Of a stretch of DNA of 38,759 nucleotides, positions 7,655-16,156 are shown one piece after another. The notes under the pieces were generated by a model, which saw only the letters and a list, made by a program, of their open reading frames with translations, searched no databases and was not told the DNA's origin. Within the stretch, counting starts at the first letter, position 1; every line of letters starts with the position of its first letter. The stretch spans positions 1-38,759 of the forward strand of contig CAZOKP010000017.1 in assembly GCA_964580435.1 (NCBI GenBank), read 5' to 3'. The stretch comes from CAZKEW01 sp964580435 (GTDB lineage Bacteria; Acidobacteriota; Aminicenantia; Aminicenantales; UBA8522). The position numbers were made by a program, and so were the translations under genes.

Positions 7655-8835
7655 TCGTGTCTCCAGTTTTTCGGGACCACCCTTATTCCTTCCTCGCTGA
7701 TCATGAAATTTTTGCAGTCTTTCTTTTGTTCATAGCCGATCTCGAAATTGTCCGGTATCTTGGCGAACTTATCGACGATCACCCGGCGCAACCTGGCGCC
7801 CCGGCCGATTTGCGCTCCTTCAAAAATGATCGAATCCTGCACCAGAGCCTTGGCGGCAATCTTGACACCGGGAGAAATGATCGAATGCCGGAGGGTCCCG
7901 CCCTGGATGCGGCAGCCTGCGCAGATAATGGACGTTTTGATGGCGGCCTCGTGAAAATAAGAGGGACCGTAAGCAGCCTTGAAGGTCCTGACGGGCCAGG
8001 CGCTTTGATCAAGGGAGAAGGGCGGCTGGGGAGAGAGAAAAGCCATATTGGCCTTCCAATAGGCATCGATTGTTCCAATGTCTTCCCAGTAGCCGTCAAA
8101 GAGATAAGCGTAAACGCGGGCCTTCTGAATCATCCGGGGGATAATATCCTTGCCGAAGTCGTGACTGCTCTGGGAGTCCTTGGCATCTTGGAGCACTGCT
8201 TTGACCAGGGCGGGAGTGCGGAAGAGGTAAACTCCCATGGAAATGAGAGAGCTTTTTTTATCCCAGGGTAAACCCGGAGGGTTGTCCGGCTTTTCCAAGA
8301 ATTTAACAATTCTTTGTTCCCTGTCCACTGCGACGACGCCAAACCGGCCGGCTTCGGCGCGGCTCACGGTCTTCGCGAGAATGACGGCTTCGGCCTTCCT
8401 TTCCTGATAATATTGGACGATTTTTCTGTAATCGGCACGGTAAACATGATCGCCGGACAGCACCAGGATGGCATCAGGATTCTCCTGCTGGATCGTATAG
8501 ATATTTTGGAAAACCGCATCGGCCGTCCCTTCATACCAGTGGTCGCCTACCCTTCCCTGGGCCGGAAGGGAGATGATGTAGCCGCCGCTTTCGGAATGAA
8601 AGATGTTCCAGCCATGCAGGATGTGTCTTTCCAGGGACAGGGATTTGTACTGTGTCAGCAGAGCGATCCTGCGGAGACCGGAGTTCAAGGAATTCGAAAG
8701 GCTGAAATCAATGATCCGGTGGCCGCCCAAAAACGGGACCGACGGTTTGGCCCGGTCCCGCGTCAAAGGGTAGAGCCTCTCCCCTCTTCCTCCGCAAAGG
8801 ATCATGACCAGGATTTTTTCAGATGATGTCTCCAT
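7651..8835 (-). CDS. glgC: Glucose-1-phosphate adenylyltransferase
   Basis: The enzyme makes ADP-glucose from ATP and glucose-1-phosphate, the committed step of bacterial glycogen synthesis. The product is about 394 residues. The nucleotide-binding start is MILCGGRGERLYPLTRDRAKPSVPFLGG (residues 11-38), followed by WYEGTADAVFQN, SGDHVYRADY and FLEKPDNPPG, with a left-handed beta-helix-like C-terminus. The frame is open to 8958, but those extra residues are basic, family-atypical and lie inside the upstream branching-enzyme gene; METSSEKILVMILCGG at 8835 is the better start and gives a 17-bp overlap. The stop overlaps the histidine kinase start by 4 bp. Confidence 0.94.
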   Translation of the reverse strand: METSSEKILVMILCGGRGERLYPLTRDRAKPSVPFLGGHRIIDFSLSNSLNSGLRRIALLTQYKSLSLERHILHGWNIFHSESGGYIISLPAQGRVGDHWYEGTADAVFQNIYTIQQENPDAILVLSGDHVYRADYRKIVQYYQERKAEAVILAKTVSRAEAGRFGVVAVDREQRIVKFLEKPDNPPGLPWDKKSSLISMGVYLFRTPALVKAVLQDAKDSQSSHDFGKDIIPRMIQKARVYAYLFDGYWEDIGTIDAYWKANMAFLSPQPPFSLDQSAWPVRTFKAAYGPSYFHEAAIKTSIICAGCRIQGGTLRHSIISPGVKIAAKALVQDSIIFEGAQIGRGARLRRVIVDKFAKIPDNFEIGYEQKKDCKNFMISEEGIRVVPKNWRHE

Positions 8836-10471
8836 CGAGACCCACGACCTTTTCAAAAATTTTGTCTTCCTCTTCCCACGTTTCAAGGAGCTTCTGCTCA
8901 TCCGGGTTAGGGGATTCCTTTCTCCGCAGCCATTCGACGAGAGTTCTCGCCCTCTCAAAATGCTCGGCTGCCCTGTTTTCGGAGTAATCCCGGGCGGTCC
9001 AGGTGGAGATTAGGAAAGGCCAATCTGAGCTTTCCAGGAGAAACTTCTCCCGGACGAATTGCCTGAGGAGCCTGCTCTTATTGGACAGAGGAAGCTGTTT
9101 TAGTTTTTTCGCTTCTTCCTCAATCCGATAAATCTTTTCCCAGATCCAAGAGGTGTCGTCGTTAAGCCAGATCCAATGGAATCCTCCCTTGCCCCAGGAG
9201 CCCTCGGGAAGGGAGATCAGGGCATGGGGATGCAGGGTTTCCAGGCAGTGGCTCGCTGTTTGAGGCTTCACCTGGGTCTGCTGCAATTTCTTCAGGACAA
9301 GATACAGCCATTCCGGTCCTTCGAACCACCAATGGCCGAAGAGCTCGGTATCATACAAAGCGACTACAACTCCCTCTTTTTGGCCTCCCAGGCTTTCCTG
9401 GAGAGAGTCGACGAAGTGATTGGAGTTTTCCTCGAGCCTTTCTCTGGTTTTCTCCGGATTATAGGGCTGCTTGTCTCCCAGGTCGGCGTCGCTTGATGTG
9501 ATTCTCCAGTATCTCATCCCGCCGGGAAAATGCTTTTTATGGAACTCGAGGTACCAGCCGTCGCCCGGATAGCCCGTCTTCCCGCTCCAGACCTGGGTTC
9601 CTGATTGCTCGTCCCTCACCAGGAAAGGGACCTTCGAGGGGTGCGCCAGATAGGCCATATAAGGGGTTTTCGCAGATTCTTGAGCCGGATGATATTCCTT
9701 TTTATATTTTTCCCAAAGGAGTTTTAGAGCAGGGAAACGGTCCAGATAGACTCCTTTGGCCTCCCCTCCCCGGAGGAGATGGGTGTCCACAAAAAAGCAT
9801 CCCAGCCCTTCTTGTCCCAGGATCTCATCGACGCCCAAACGTTGGCTGGGCTTCCTCCTTCCCAGCGGCGCTTTCCAAAGATATCCCGGCCTGTAGGCAC
9901 ATTCCGGAAGCCAAAATCCCTTCGGTTCCCGCCCAAAATATTGCTGGTAAGTCATTCGGCCCTGGCGGACTTGGGAGCGGATGCTCTCATCCTGGGAGAG
10001 AAGCGGAAAATAGGCATGGGTTGCGGCTGAAGTCATGATTTCGATCTTGCCCTCATCCTGGAGGCGGCCGTATGCCGAGATGATGTCTTCCTTGTAGGTT
10101 TCCGTGAAATTTCGGAGGAGTCCCTCATACCAGGTTTGCCAGAAAGACGTGAGGTCAAGAAGGGCTGTGTTACCCGTTTTTTCGCACTGGGCCCGGTCCT
10201 TTTGGGCGATACCTATCTTCATCCTCAAATACTCTTTAAAGCCCGAGGCAAAACTCGCGTTCTTCAGCTGCTCCATGAGGACAGGCGTGAAAGAGACGTT
10301 GACGTTCGCGGAGATCCCTTCGTTCCTGAGGCGATAAAAGACGTCGAGAAGGGGAAGATAGCTCTCTGCTGCCGCCTCGAAAAGCCAGTCCATCCCGTGC
10401 GGCCAGCTCCCATGGGCCAGGACATAAGGAATGTGGCTGTGCAGGACCAAAGAAAAATATTTAGCGGACAT
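8819..10471 (-). CDS. GH57 1,4-alpha-glucan branching enzyme
   Basis: This 550-residue GH57 protein has the N-terminal motif LHSHIPYVLAHGSWPHGMDWLFEAAAESYLPLL, as in the Thermus/Thermococcus branching enzymes. The predicted nucleophile is E190 in GFWLPECAYRPG and the acid/base is D374 in ALYDTELFGHWWFEG. The DUF1957-type C-terminal helical domain is present (ENRAAEHFERARTLVEWLRR). It would introduce alpha-1,6 branches into the glucan made by GlgA. It overlaps the upstream glucanotransferase gene by 11 bp and the downstream glgC by 17 bp. No GH13-type glgB is visible in the window, so this is the likely branching enzyme. Family assignment is firm; the exact transfer specificity is inferred. 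Confidence 0.88.
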   Translation of the reverse strand: MSAKYFSLVLHSHIPYVLAHGSWPHGMDWLFEAAAESYLPLLDVFYRLRNEGISANVNVSFTPVLMEQLKNASFASGFKEYLRMKIGIAQKDRAQCEKTGNTALLDLTSFWQTWYEGLLRNFTETYKEDIISAYGRLQDEGKIEIMTSAATHAYFPLLSQDESIRSQVRQGRMTYQQYFGREPKGFWLPECAYRPGYLWKAPLGRRKPSQRLGVDEILGQEGLGCFFVDTHLLRGGEAKGVYLDRFPALKLLWEKYKKEYHPAQESAKTPYMAYLAHPSKVPFLVRDEQSGTQVWSGKTGYPGDGWYLEFHKKHFPGGMRYWRITSSDADLGDKQPYNPEKTRERLEENSNHFVDSLQESLGGQKEGVVVALYDTELFGHWWFEGPEWLYLVLKKLQQTQVKPQTASHCLETLHPHALISLPEGSWGKGGFHWIWLNDDTSWIWEKIYRIEEEAKKLKQLPLSNKSRLLRQFVREKFLLESSDWPFLISTWTARDYSENRAAEHFERARTLVEWLRRKESPNPDEQKLLETWEEEDKIFEKVVGLDGDII

Positions 10472-12416
10472 TTTGTTCTCTCAAGTTTATGACCAAAGAA
10501 AATTTTTTCCCGCCGCCCAGGCTGAATTTCCAGTGAGGCAGGAAGCACATACCTTGCTCGATTATATCATAACCCTCCTCTGATTGGGAGAGCGTTTCAA
10601 GAGGAAAGTGCCACATTGCGGGAGACGGAGAAAATTCCAGAGACAGCCGCCGGCCGAGCAGGAGGAGGCCGTCTTTCTTAATCTCCCATTCTTGGGGAAG
10701 GAGATAGAAATTCCATTCGCAGCCGAAGAACAAAGATATTTCCTTCTCGCTCCGATTCTCGATTTCGTAGGCTATGGTGACCAACCCGGATTCGGGGACG
10801 ATCTCTTTCGCCACTCTCATCGGCGTCCTTTCTCTATTGATCCAAACGTGGCCATGCCTTTGCAGGAGGACTTTTTTATCTTTGAGGTCGAATTCATACT
10901 CCTGATTGATAAAGTCTCCCTGCTCGCCGAACTCGATTCGCCGGAAAGCTTCTGGGGTGGTCTGGGGATGGAGGAAGTGGTCAAGGAGCGAATAGCGGAG
11001 GTGCCAGTCATATCTTAGAAGAGAAGCCGCCTCGGGAGGCAGGCGCTTGACCAGATCGTGGATGCTTTTCCCTTCCTCGTGGTCTGGTTCCTTTTGGCGA
11101 TGGTAGGATTCCTCCCGGCGGGACAGGACATCGGACAGGTTTCGGGAAAGAGCGCGATAATCCAGTTCCACCAGGCTCCCGCCGTAGGAGGGTTTGAGAA
11201 GCAGATGGAACACGTTGCCCCGATAAATGAGCTCCTCCCTGCCATCGAAGTCATAGTCCAACCTTTCCCAGGTTTGCCGAAGCGGCATCATTTTCTCGGC
11301 CTCGAGAAGGTGCCGGTAGGCTGCTTCTCGGAGATGAGGGAGGTAAAGCCCTCCAAAAACGCCGTGCCAATAGGGGTCGTTACATTGCCCCTGGTAAAGC
11401 TCTTTAGCGGCCGCCCCGTTCATGCGGCTGTTGACCTCTTTTGAAATAAGAAGCATTTTTTTATGAAGGTGATTGCTTTCAGGATATTTTAAGAAGAACT
11501 CGCGAAAAAAGCCTCCCCGGAGAAATCTCCTGGCCTCGGCGGGGGTGTCCGTCTTGAGCTTCTTGAAACGTGCATAATCTTCGGGCTCGAGGATCCATTC
11601 CATCATCTCCTCGTAGGATGCCGGCGGCAGGTACACCCTGCCAAACTTGGGGTGTGTATCCAGATATTCCGAATAGGTCAGAGTTCGGACCCCTTCTTTT
11701 TCCAAAAAGGCCAGAAAATTTTCCAACCAGCCTTCTTCGTAAACCCAACGGTGCGTCCCAGGCCAAAGGCCGAATTTCTCGCCGTCATCCCCGAGAATGG
11801 CGACGCCGTTCTCCGCCTCAATTTCCTGGAAATACGGCTGAATCTCCTCGACCTTAGAGAACGGGATCATGTAGCGCAGCTTTTTGTTGACCGGAAAAAG
11901 CACGAGGGGCTTTCCCTGCTCTTCGGTGATGTAGGGGGCGAAGATATTCTTAACGCCGGCGTAGTGAAAGTGCTCTTCATCGAGGAGGGTATATTCGATA
12001 CCTGCTTGAGCCAATGTTTTCGGGAGCTGCGGCTCCCAGACTCTTTCTGTGAGCCAGAGACCGCGGGCTTTGGTCTTGAAATTCTCGAGCAAAAAGTGGT
12101 TCATCATCCGGACCTGTCCAAGACGGTCCTCCTCGGGAATGATCGAAAGAATCGGCTCATAAAAGCCTCCACTCAAGAGCTCAACCTGACGGCGGCTGGC
12201 CAACTCCTTAACAGTATCCCAGCACTCCTTCTCTTTGGCCTCCATATGCTCCCAGAGCGGACCGGAGAAATGCAGAGTGAATTTGATGGACGGATGTCTG
12301 GCCATGCCCTGAAGGAAAGGCAGATAGCAGTCCTGGAAGGCCTTCTTGAAGACGAACCCGAAATTTCCCACAGGCTGGTGATTATGAACGGCAAACAGGA
12401 AAATGAGCTTATTCAT
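10461..12416 (-). CDS. GH57 4-alpha-glucanotransferase / alpha-amylase
   Basis: At 651 residues, it closely matches the size and architecture of the Thermococcus litoralis 4-alpha-glucanotransferase: an N-terminal GH57 barrel starting FAVHNHQPVGNF, then DUF1925/DUF1926-like domains. The predicted nucleophile is E124 in GLWLTERVWEPQLP and the acid/base is D210 or D211 in ILGDDGEKFGLWPG. The enzyme would disproportionate or hydrolyse maltodextrins in the cytoplasm (no signal peptide). It overlaps the upstream GH57 gene by 8 bp and the downstream branching enzyme by 11 bp. A plain alpha-amylase activity is the main alternative. Confidence 0.88.
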   Translation of the reverse strand: MNKLIFLFAVHNHQPVGNFGFVFKKAFQDCYLPFLQGMARHPSIKFTLHFSGPLWEHMEAKEKECWDTVKELASRRQVELLSGGFYEPILSIIPEEDRLGQVRMMNHFLLENFKTKARGLWLTERVWEPQLPKTLAQAGIEYTLLDEEHFHYAGVKNIFAPYITEEQGKPLVLFPVNKKLRYMIPFSKVEEIQPYFQEIEAENGVAILGDDGEKFGLWPGTHRWVYEEGWLENFLAFLEKEGVRTLTYSEYLDTHPKFGRVYLPPASYEEMMEWILEPEDYARFKKLKTDTPAEARRFLRGGFFREFFLKYPESNHLHKKMLLISKEVNSRMNGAAAKELYQGQCNDPYWHGVFGGLYLPHLREAAYRHLLEAEKMMPLRQTWERLDYDFDGREELIYRGNVFHLLLKPSYGGSLVELDYRALSRNLSDVLSRREESYHRQKEPDHEEGKSIHDLVKRLPPEAASLLRYDWHLRYSLLDHFLHPQTTPEAFRRIEFGEQGDFINQEYEFDLKDKKVLLQRHGHVWINRERTPMRVAKEIVPESGLVTIAYEIENRSEKEISLFFGCEWNFYLLPQEWEIKKDGLLLLGRRLSLEFSPSPAMWHFPLETLSQSEEGYDIIEQGMCFLPHWKFSLGGGKKFSLVINLREQNVR

Positions 12417-13749
12417 CGACGATTTTTTTCCCCTCCCTATCGTAGGCTTTTCTGAGATAACTCTTGAAGAGAGATTCGAACTCGGTCGTGTTCTCTTCTC
12501 CGAACCACCAGAACCAGTCCGAGCCCTCGGCTATGAAAATCTCTTCCTTCGGGCCGCAGAGTTCTCTCGCCAGGGAGAGTTTATCCCAGCCGGCATTCTT
12601 CGCCGGCGACCCGAGCCACTTGGAAAAGTTGCCCATCCAGGTTCCGGGAACCAGACTGATTTCCGTTTTAGGCTTATGGACCGCAAGATAGTCTTGGAAG
12701 AAGACCGGATGGATCCCCTCCCGTTTTTTGAGCTGGCCGTAGAATTCCCGAAGGAAGGGGACGCCGTTCGATTTGTATCCTGCCCAGGGATTTTCCCCGT
12801 CCAGGGCGACGACACAGATCGCCTCATCCTCCGAGGACAATTGTCGCCTTTTCTCGAGCTGGGCCAGGAAATGCGCTACGGCTTCTTTTTCGTCCCACTT
12901 CCAGTATTCGAAACTGAGAAGGTCGGAGAGCTCCCGGTCGCGAAAGAAAATGGTCAGACCTTGACAAGCGTGCGGCCGATAAAGAAGGTTCGGGTCAGGG
13001 GCCTTGTCCAGGCTTTTCCAGAGGATATTTTCGTCTGTTACAGCGAAGTCATAACCTTTTGTTGAGACGGAGCGCGCTACGTCCTGGCTGATGCCGCCCT
13101 CTGAAGGCCAGAAGCCTCGCGGGGCATCCCCAAAAATGCGCTTGAAATATTCTCTGCCCCTTTCGATCTGAGCTTCTCCATCTTCAGGATGGGCAAATGG
13201 ACGCGAAGGCATTTTCTCTTCTCCGCCGACCCGGACGTTAAACAGAAGGGGAAGAAGAGGATGATAGTAGGCAGATGTCGTCAGCTCGATCCTGCCCGCC
13301 TCTCGGAGTTTTTGGTAGTGAGGAATGACCCGCTTGTGGACTTTTTTTTGTAGTTCGAGAAGCGCATCTTTTTCTTTTTTGGTATCTAAGAGAGGAGAAA
13401 AGAAAGACTGGAGCGCGTGAAGCTGGAGCTTGGACTTATCTTTCTCTTGAGCTCCTTTAGGCAAGAACGTGGCCAGGCGCATGACCTGAGCCAAGGTCAG
13501 TTTTTCCGGGTCCCGCTCGAGAGCCGCTTGAAGGATATCCCTGGCTTTGCCCTGACTGTATTCTTCCATCTGCTCGAGAAGGCAGGGCACGAGATTAAAG
13601 GTGCAGGGAAATTCCATCTCCTCCGCGATGAGCGCCATCTGATAATAGTTCTTGGTGATATGATAGTTGACCCAAGGGAGGATATATTTATTCGTTCCGG
13701 GGCTCCGGTAGATCGGCTGGTGAAGATGCCAGAGAATCGATAAATGCAT
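12409..13749 (-). CDS. GH57 family amylase-like glycosidase
   Basis: This is a third GH57 protein, 446 residues, beginning MHLSILWHLHQPIYRSP. The predicted nucleophile is E217 in GFWPSEGGI and the acid/base is D317 in VVALDGENPWAGY. It has only the catalytic barrel and short helical tail, without the extra beta domains of its downstream neighbour, and no signal peptide, so it should act on cytoplasmic glucan or maltodextrin. A GTG at 13758 is also in frame, but AGAAGG sits about 8 nt before the ATG at 13749. It starts 28 bp after the LigD-type gene and overlaps the next GH57 gene by 8 bp. Whether it is an amylase, a pullulanase or a transferase cannot be decided from sequence alone. Confidence 0.85.
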   Translation of the reverse strand: MHLSILWHLHQPIYRSPGTNKYILPWVNYHITKNYYQMALIAEEMEFPCTFNLVPCLLEQMEEYSQGKARDILQAALERDPEKLTLAQVMRLATFLPKGAQEKDKSKLQLHALQSFFSPLLDTKKEKDALLELQKKVHKRVIPHYQKLREAGRIELTTSAYYHPLLPLLFNVRVGGEEKMPSRPFAHPEDGEAQIERGREYFKRIFGDAPRGFWPSEGGISQDVARSVSTKGYDFAVTDENILWKSLDKAPDPNLLYRPHACQGLTIFFRDRELSDLLSFEYWKWDEKEAVAHFLAQLEKRRQLSSEDEAICVVALDGENPWAGYKSNGVPFLREFYGQLKKREGIHPVFFQDYLAVHKPKTEISLVPGTWMGNFSKWLGSPAKNAGWDKLSLARELCGPKEEIFIAEGSDWFWWFGEENTTEFESLFKSYLRKAYDREGKKIVDE

Positions 13750-13777
13750 GTGCGTCACCTTCTGTTCATCTGATGAA

Positions 13778-14242
13778 TCAGGGCTTTTTGAGTTTGAAGA
13801 AAAGCCAGTTTTTATCCTCAGGGTCTTTGGGCTTGAGCTTGATCAAGCAATAGCGTCCGCTCAATTTATCGCCCCTGACCTCAATAACCCTTTTTGCTGG
13901 ACCTGACTCCAGCTGGATATATGTCCCCTTGTCCCAGGTCTCGACCCGGCCCGCGCCGTATTCTCCTTCGGGGATGATGCCCTCAAAGTCCTCATACCCG
14001 AGGGGATGATCCTCTGTCTCGACGGCCAGCCGCCTTGTTCCCTCCTCCATCGGAGGAAGCTTGGGGATGGCCCAGCTCTTGAGGACTCCTTCCTCCTCCA
14101 GGCGCAGGTCGAAATGAAGATGGGAGGCTTCGTGTTTCTGGATGGCATAGACCAGCCCTTTGCTTTTCTTTTTCGCTCTCGATTCTTTCGGTTCGGGAGT
14201 TTTGCGAAAGTCTCTTTTATCCTTGTATTTCTTGAGGTTCAT
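13778..14242 (-). CDS. Stand-alone LigD-type 3'-phosphoesterase domain
   Basis: This 154-residue protein corresponds to the PE domain of bacterial NHEJ ligase D, which trims 3'-phosphates and ribonucleotides at DNA ends using Mn. The catalytic signature KHEASHLHFDLRLE contains H37, H43 and D45, and a further His is in ETEDHPLGYEDFEG (H79), matching the Pseudomonas LigD PE active-site order. No polymerase or ligase domain is attached, and no Ku or ligase gene is in the window. It lies 25 bp after the AICAR formyltransferase gene and 28 bp before a GH57 gene, an odd place for a DNA-repair function. Stand-alone PE proteins are known in bacteria and archaea. Confidence 0.9.
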   Translation of the reverse strand: MNLKKYKDKRDFRKTPEPKESRAKKKSKGLVYAIQKHEASHLHFDLRLEEEGVLKSWAIPKLPPMEEGTRRLAVETEDHPLGYEDFEGIIPEGEYGAGRVETWDKGTYIQLESGPAKRVIEVRGDKLSGRYCLIKLKPKDPEDKNWLFFKLKKP

Positions 14243-14267
14243 TGTCCGCCATCAGCCGGTCGTGTTT

Positions 14268-15347
14268 TTATCTGTGCAAAAAGCTCCGCTCGCTCTCCGT
14301 TTCCCCTGGTTTGCGGGTGATGATCATAGCCAGGTTGAGGGCATTGGCCCGGTCGATAACCTCCTGGTCCCGGATAGAACCCAGAGGATAGATCATAGCT
14401 GTGATTCCGTTTTGGGCAGCCAGTTCGACGACATCAGGGAAGGGCATAAAGGCATCCGAAGCCATAACGCAGCCTTCGGGTCCGTAACCGCGCCTGGAAT
14501 AGCGGATCGCGCATTCTGCGGCGTCAATGCGGCTCCGCTGGCCGGAGCCTATTCCGTGGACCTTGTCTTTTGTGCCGATGACGACCGCGTTCGACCTGGT
14601 AAAACAGGCGACGATCCAGCTGAAGATGGCCGCCTCAACCTCCTCGGCCGTGGGCTTTCGTCGAGAGACGACATCGATGTCGCGGGGGCTGCGGATCCGG
14701 GAGTCGAACCGTTTCTGGAGGAGAATTCCGCCGGCCACCCTTTTGAATTCCAGGCCGCTGTCCACCGCCGCATCTCCGATGGGGCTTCCCATCTTGACGA
14801 TGCGGAGGGTTTTTCTCGAGGCTAGGGTTCCCAGAGCTGCAGGGGCATAGTCCGGAGCATAGACGACCTCGATATTCCTCCGGCTTTGCACAAGGAGGCT
14901 GGCCAACGGCTCTGTTATCTCATAGTTAAATACATCGACGCTGCCGAAGTTCGAGAGAGCATCGCATCCCCAGGCTTTTTCAAATGTCTCTTCGGCCGCA
15001 TCTCCGATGGCCGCACCGCTCGGCATTTCGTGTTTGATCAGCGCGCAAATATGCTTTCCCGGATGAATTTCGGTCAGTTTTTTTGCCAACCTCTGCCCCA
15101 GGTCCATGTCTCCCACGTTGATATAGCTCAGCCCCTTAGTCCCCTCTTGGAGGACTTCCATGGTGGCCATATTTGGGCCGGCCGCTCCCACCTCAACATA
15201 GAACGCCGCCGGATAACCCGGGTTTTCGCCGTAACGCATGGCGATTTTTTTCCGGAATTCCTGGCCGGCAAATTGAAAAACCTCGGGGAAATCCTCCTTA
15301 ATTTTAGTTGAGTATTGAAGTCGTGAAGATTTATCGATTTTATCCAT
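14268..15347 (-). CDS. Stand-alone AICAR formyltransferase (PurH C-terminal type)
   Basis: This 359-residue protein corresponds to the formyltransferase half of PurH, with no IMP-cyclohydrolase domain attached. It would transfer a formyl group from 10-formyl-THF to AICAR, giving FAICAR. Motifs include AMRYGENPGYPAAF near residue 37 and IKHEMPSGAAIG, which keeps the catalytic Lys-His pair of the KHxNPCG motif but has MPS for NPC. SNFGSVDVFNYEI and GVVMASDAFMPF-like segments (here GCVMASDAFMPFPDVVELAAQNGI) also match. It overlaps the upstream PurO gene by 8 bp, so the two halves of the last purine steps are coupled genes rather than one fused enzyme. Confidence 0.9.
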   Translation of the reverse strand: MDKIDKSSRLQYSTKIKEDFPEVFQFAGQEFRKKIAMRYGENPGYPAAFYVEVGAAGPNMATMEVLQEGTKGLSYINVGDMDLGQRLAKKLTEIHPGKHICALIKHEMPSGAAIGDAAEETFEKAWGCDALSNFGSVDVFNYEITEPLASLLVQSRRNIEVVYAPDYAPAALGTLASRKTLRIVKMGSPIGDAAVDSGLEFKRVAGGILLQKRFDSRIRSPRDIDVVSRRKPTAEEVEAAIFSWIVACFTRSNAVVIGTKDKVHGIGSGQRSRIDAAECAIRYSRRGYGPEGCVMASDAFMPFPDVVELAAQNGITAMIYPLGSIRDQEVIDRANALNLAMIITRKPGETESERSFLHR

Positions 15348-16086
15348 GCTCTTCCTGCCTTTTCTTTTTATTGATGATATGCACTTCGTATTTCTGCAAC
15401 TGCGCTACTTCGGAGTAAACGCAGGCGACCGCAACCCGGTAGTCTTTCTCAGAATTTCGGGGTTGCAGAGCGGCATAAACCGCTCCCGCCAGGCTCGCTG
15501 CCGATCTTTCTTTGATCTCAATAACGAGGGGGTCGCCCGTGAATGAAGGCAACGGATGCTCCTCCTTACCGTTATAGGTGGCGATCAGCCTGCCTTTCCC
15601 CGGTTCGAGGGACCAGGCGAAGAATGATCTCTGGGCGGAGCAATCTTTACCTTTTTTGATAATGCTCAGGCAGGCCTTTCCGCCGGGGAGGATGCAGCCG
15701 CTGATGCGCGGAGTAAAATGCGGGGAATCAGGCTCGTAGGTCCACTGACTGAGACCGTTGCTCAGAACTTGCCCAGGGTCATCCTTCTCCTGAATCTGAT
15801 TCAAGATATCCTCGGTTTGCCGGCCGTTGCTGACAGCGATGCCCCGGCCGAAGGCGATAGCGCTGTAAACGAGGAGGTCGACATTTCCCTGTTTAAGCAC
15901 ATCCTCGTCTGTCGGCATCGCCCAGACGGCATTTCCCTTGATCTTGAGCTCTCTGGCCTGGCTCGAGGGCGACCTTCCTGTGATGGCATAGACGACGACA
16001 CCTTTATCCGCGTCAGAATTCAGGCCGATTATGATGATCCTTCCAGGGTAGGTCATGGCGCTGAGTTTAGCCAGAGGGTCAGTCAT
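15340..16086 (-). CDS. purO: IMP cyclohydrolase, archaeal PurO type
   Basis: The 248-residue product matches the PurO family, described from methanogens, that closes FAICAR to IMP. Clear segments are YPGRIIIIGLNSDADKGVVVYAITGRSPSSQARELKI (residues 13-49), an internal VYSAIAFGRGIAVSNGRQTEDI and PHFTPRISG. It is unrelated to the N-terminal domain of PurH. The ATG has GAGG 7 nt upstream and a strong promoter before it (16112-16140). It is the first gene of the ten-gene run that continues through glycogen metabolism, and it overlaps the formyltransferase by 8 bp. Confidence 0.9.
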   Translation of the reverse strand: MTDPLAKLSAMTYPGRIIIIGLNSDADKGVVVYAITGRSPSSQARELKIKGNAVWAMPTDEDVLKQGNVDLLVYSAIAFGRGIAVSNGRQTEDILNQIQEKDDPGQVLSNGLSQWTYEPDSPHFTPRISGCILPGGKACLSIIKKGKDCSAQRSFFAWSLEPGKGRLIATYNGKEEHPLPSFTGDPLVIEIKERSAASLAGAVYAALQPRNSEKDYRVAVACVYSEVAQLQKYEVHIINKKKRQEEHG

Positions 16087-16111
16087 GATCTTGCCTCATT
16101 TTCGAGGCTTA

Positions 16112-16140
16112 TAGATAACACAGCAAGCCAATGAAGTCAA
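16112..16140 (-). promoter_or_regulatory. Promoter of the purO-glycogen gene run
   Basis: On the minus strand TTGACT (16135-16140) is followed by a 17-nt spacer and TATCTA (16112-16117), with a TGT extension just before the -10 box. Transcription would start near 16105, giving a short leader that includes the GAGG ribosome binding site of purO. Confidence 0.6.
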
Positions 16141-16156
16141 AAAACGGGGGCCTGGA

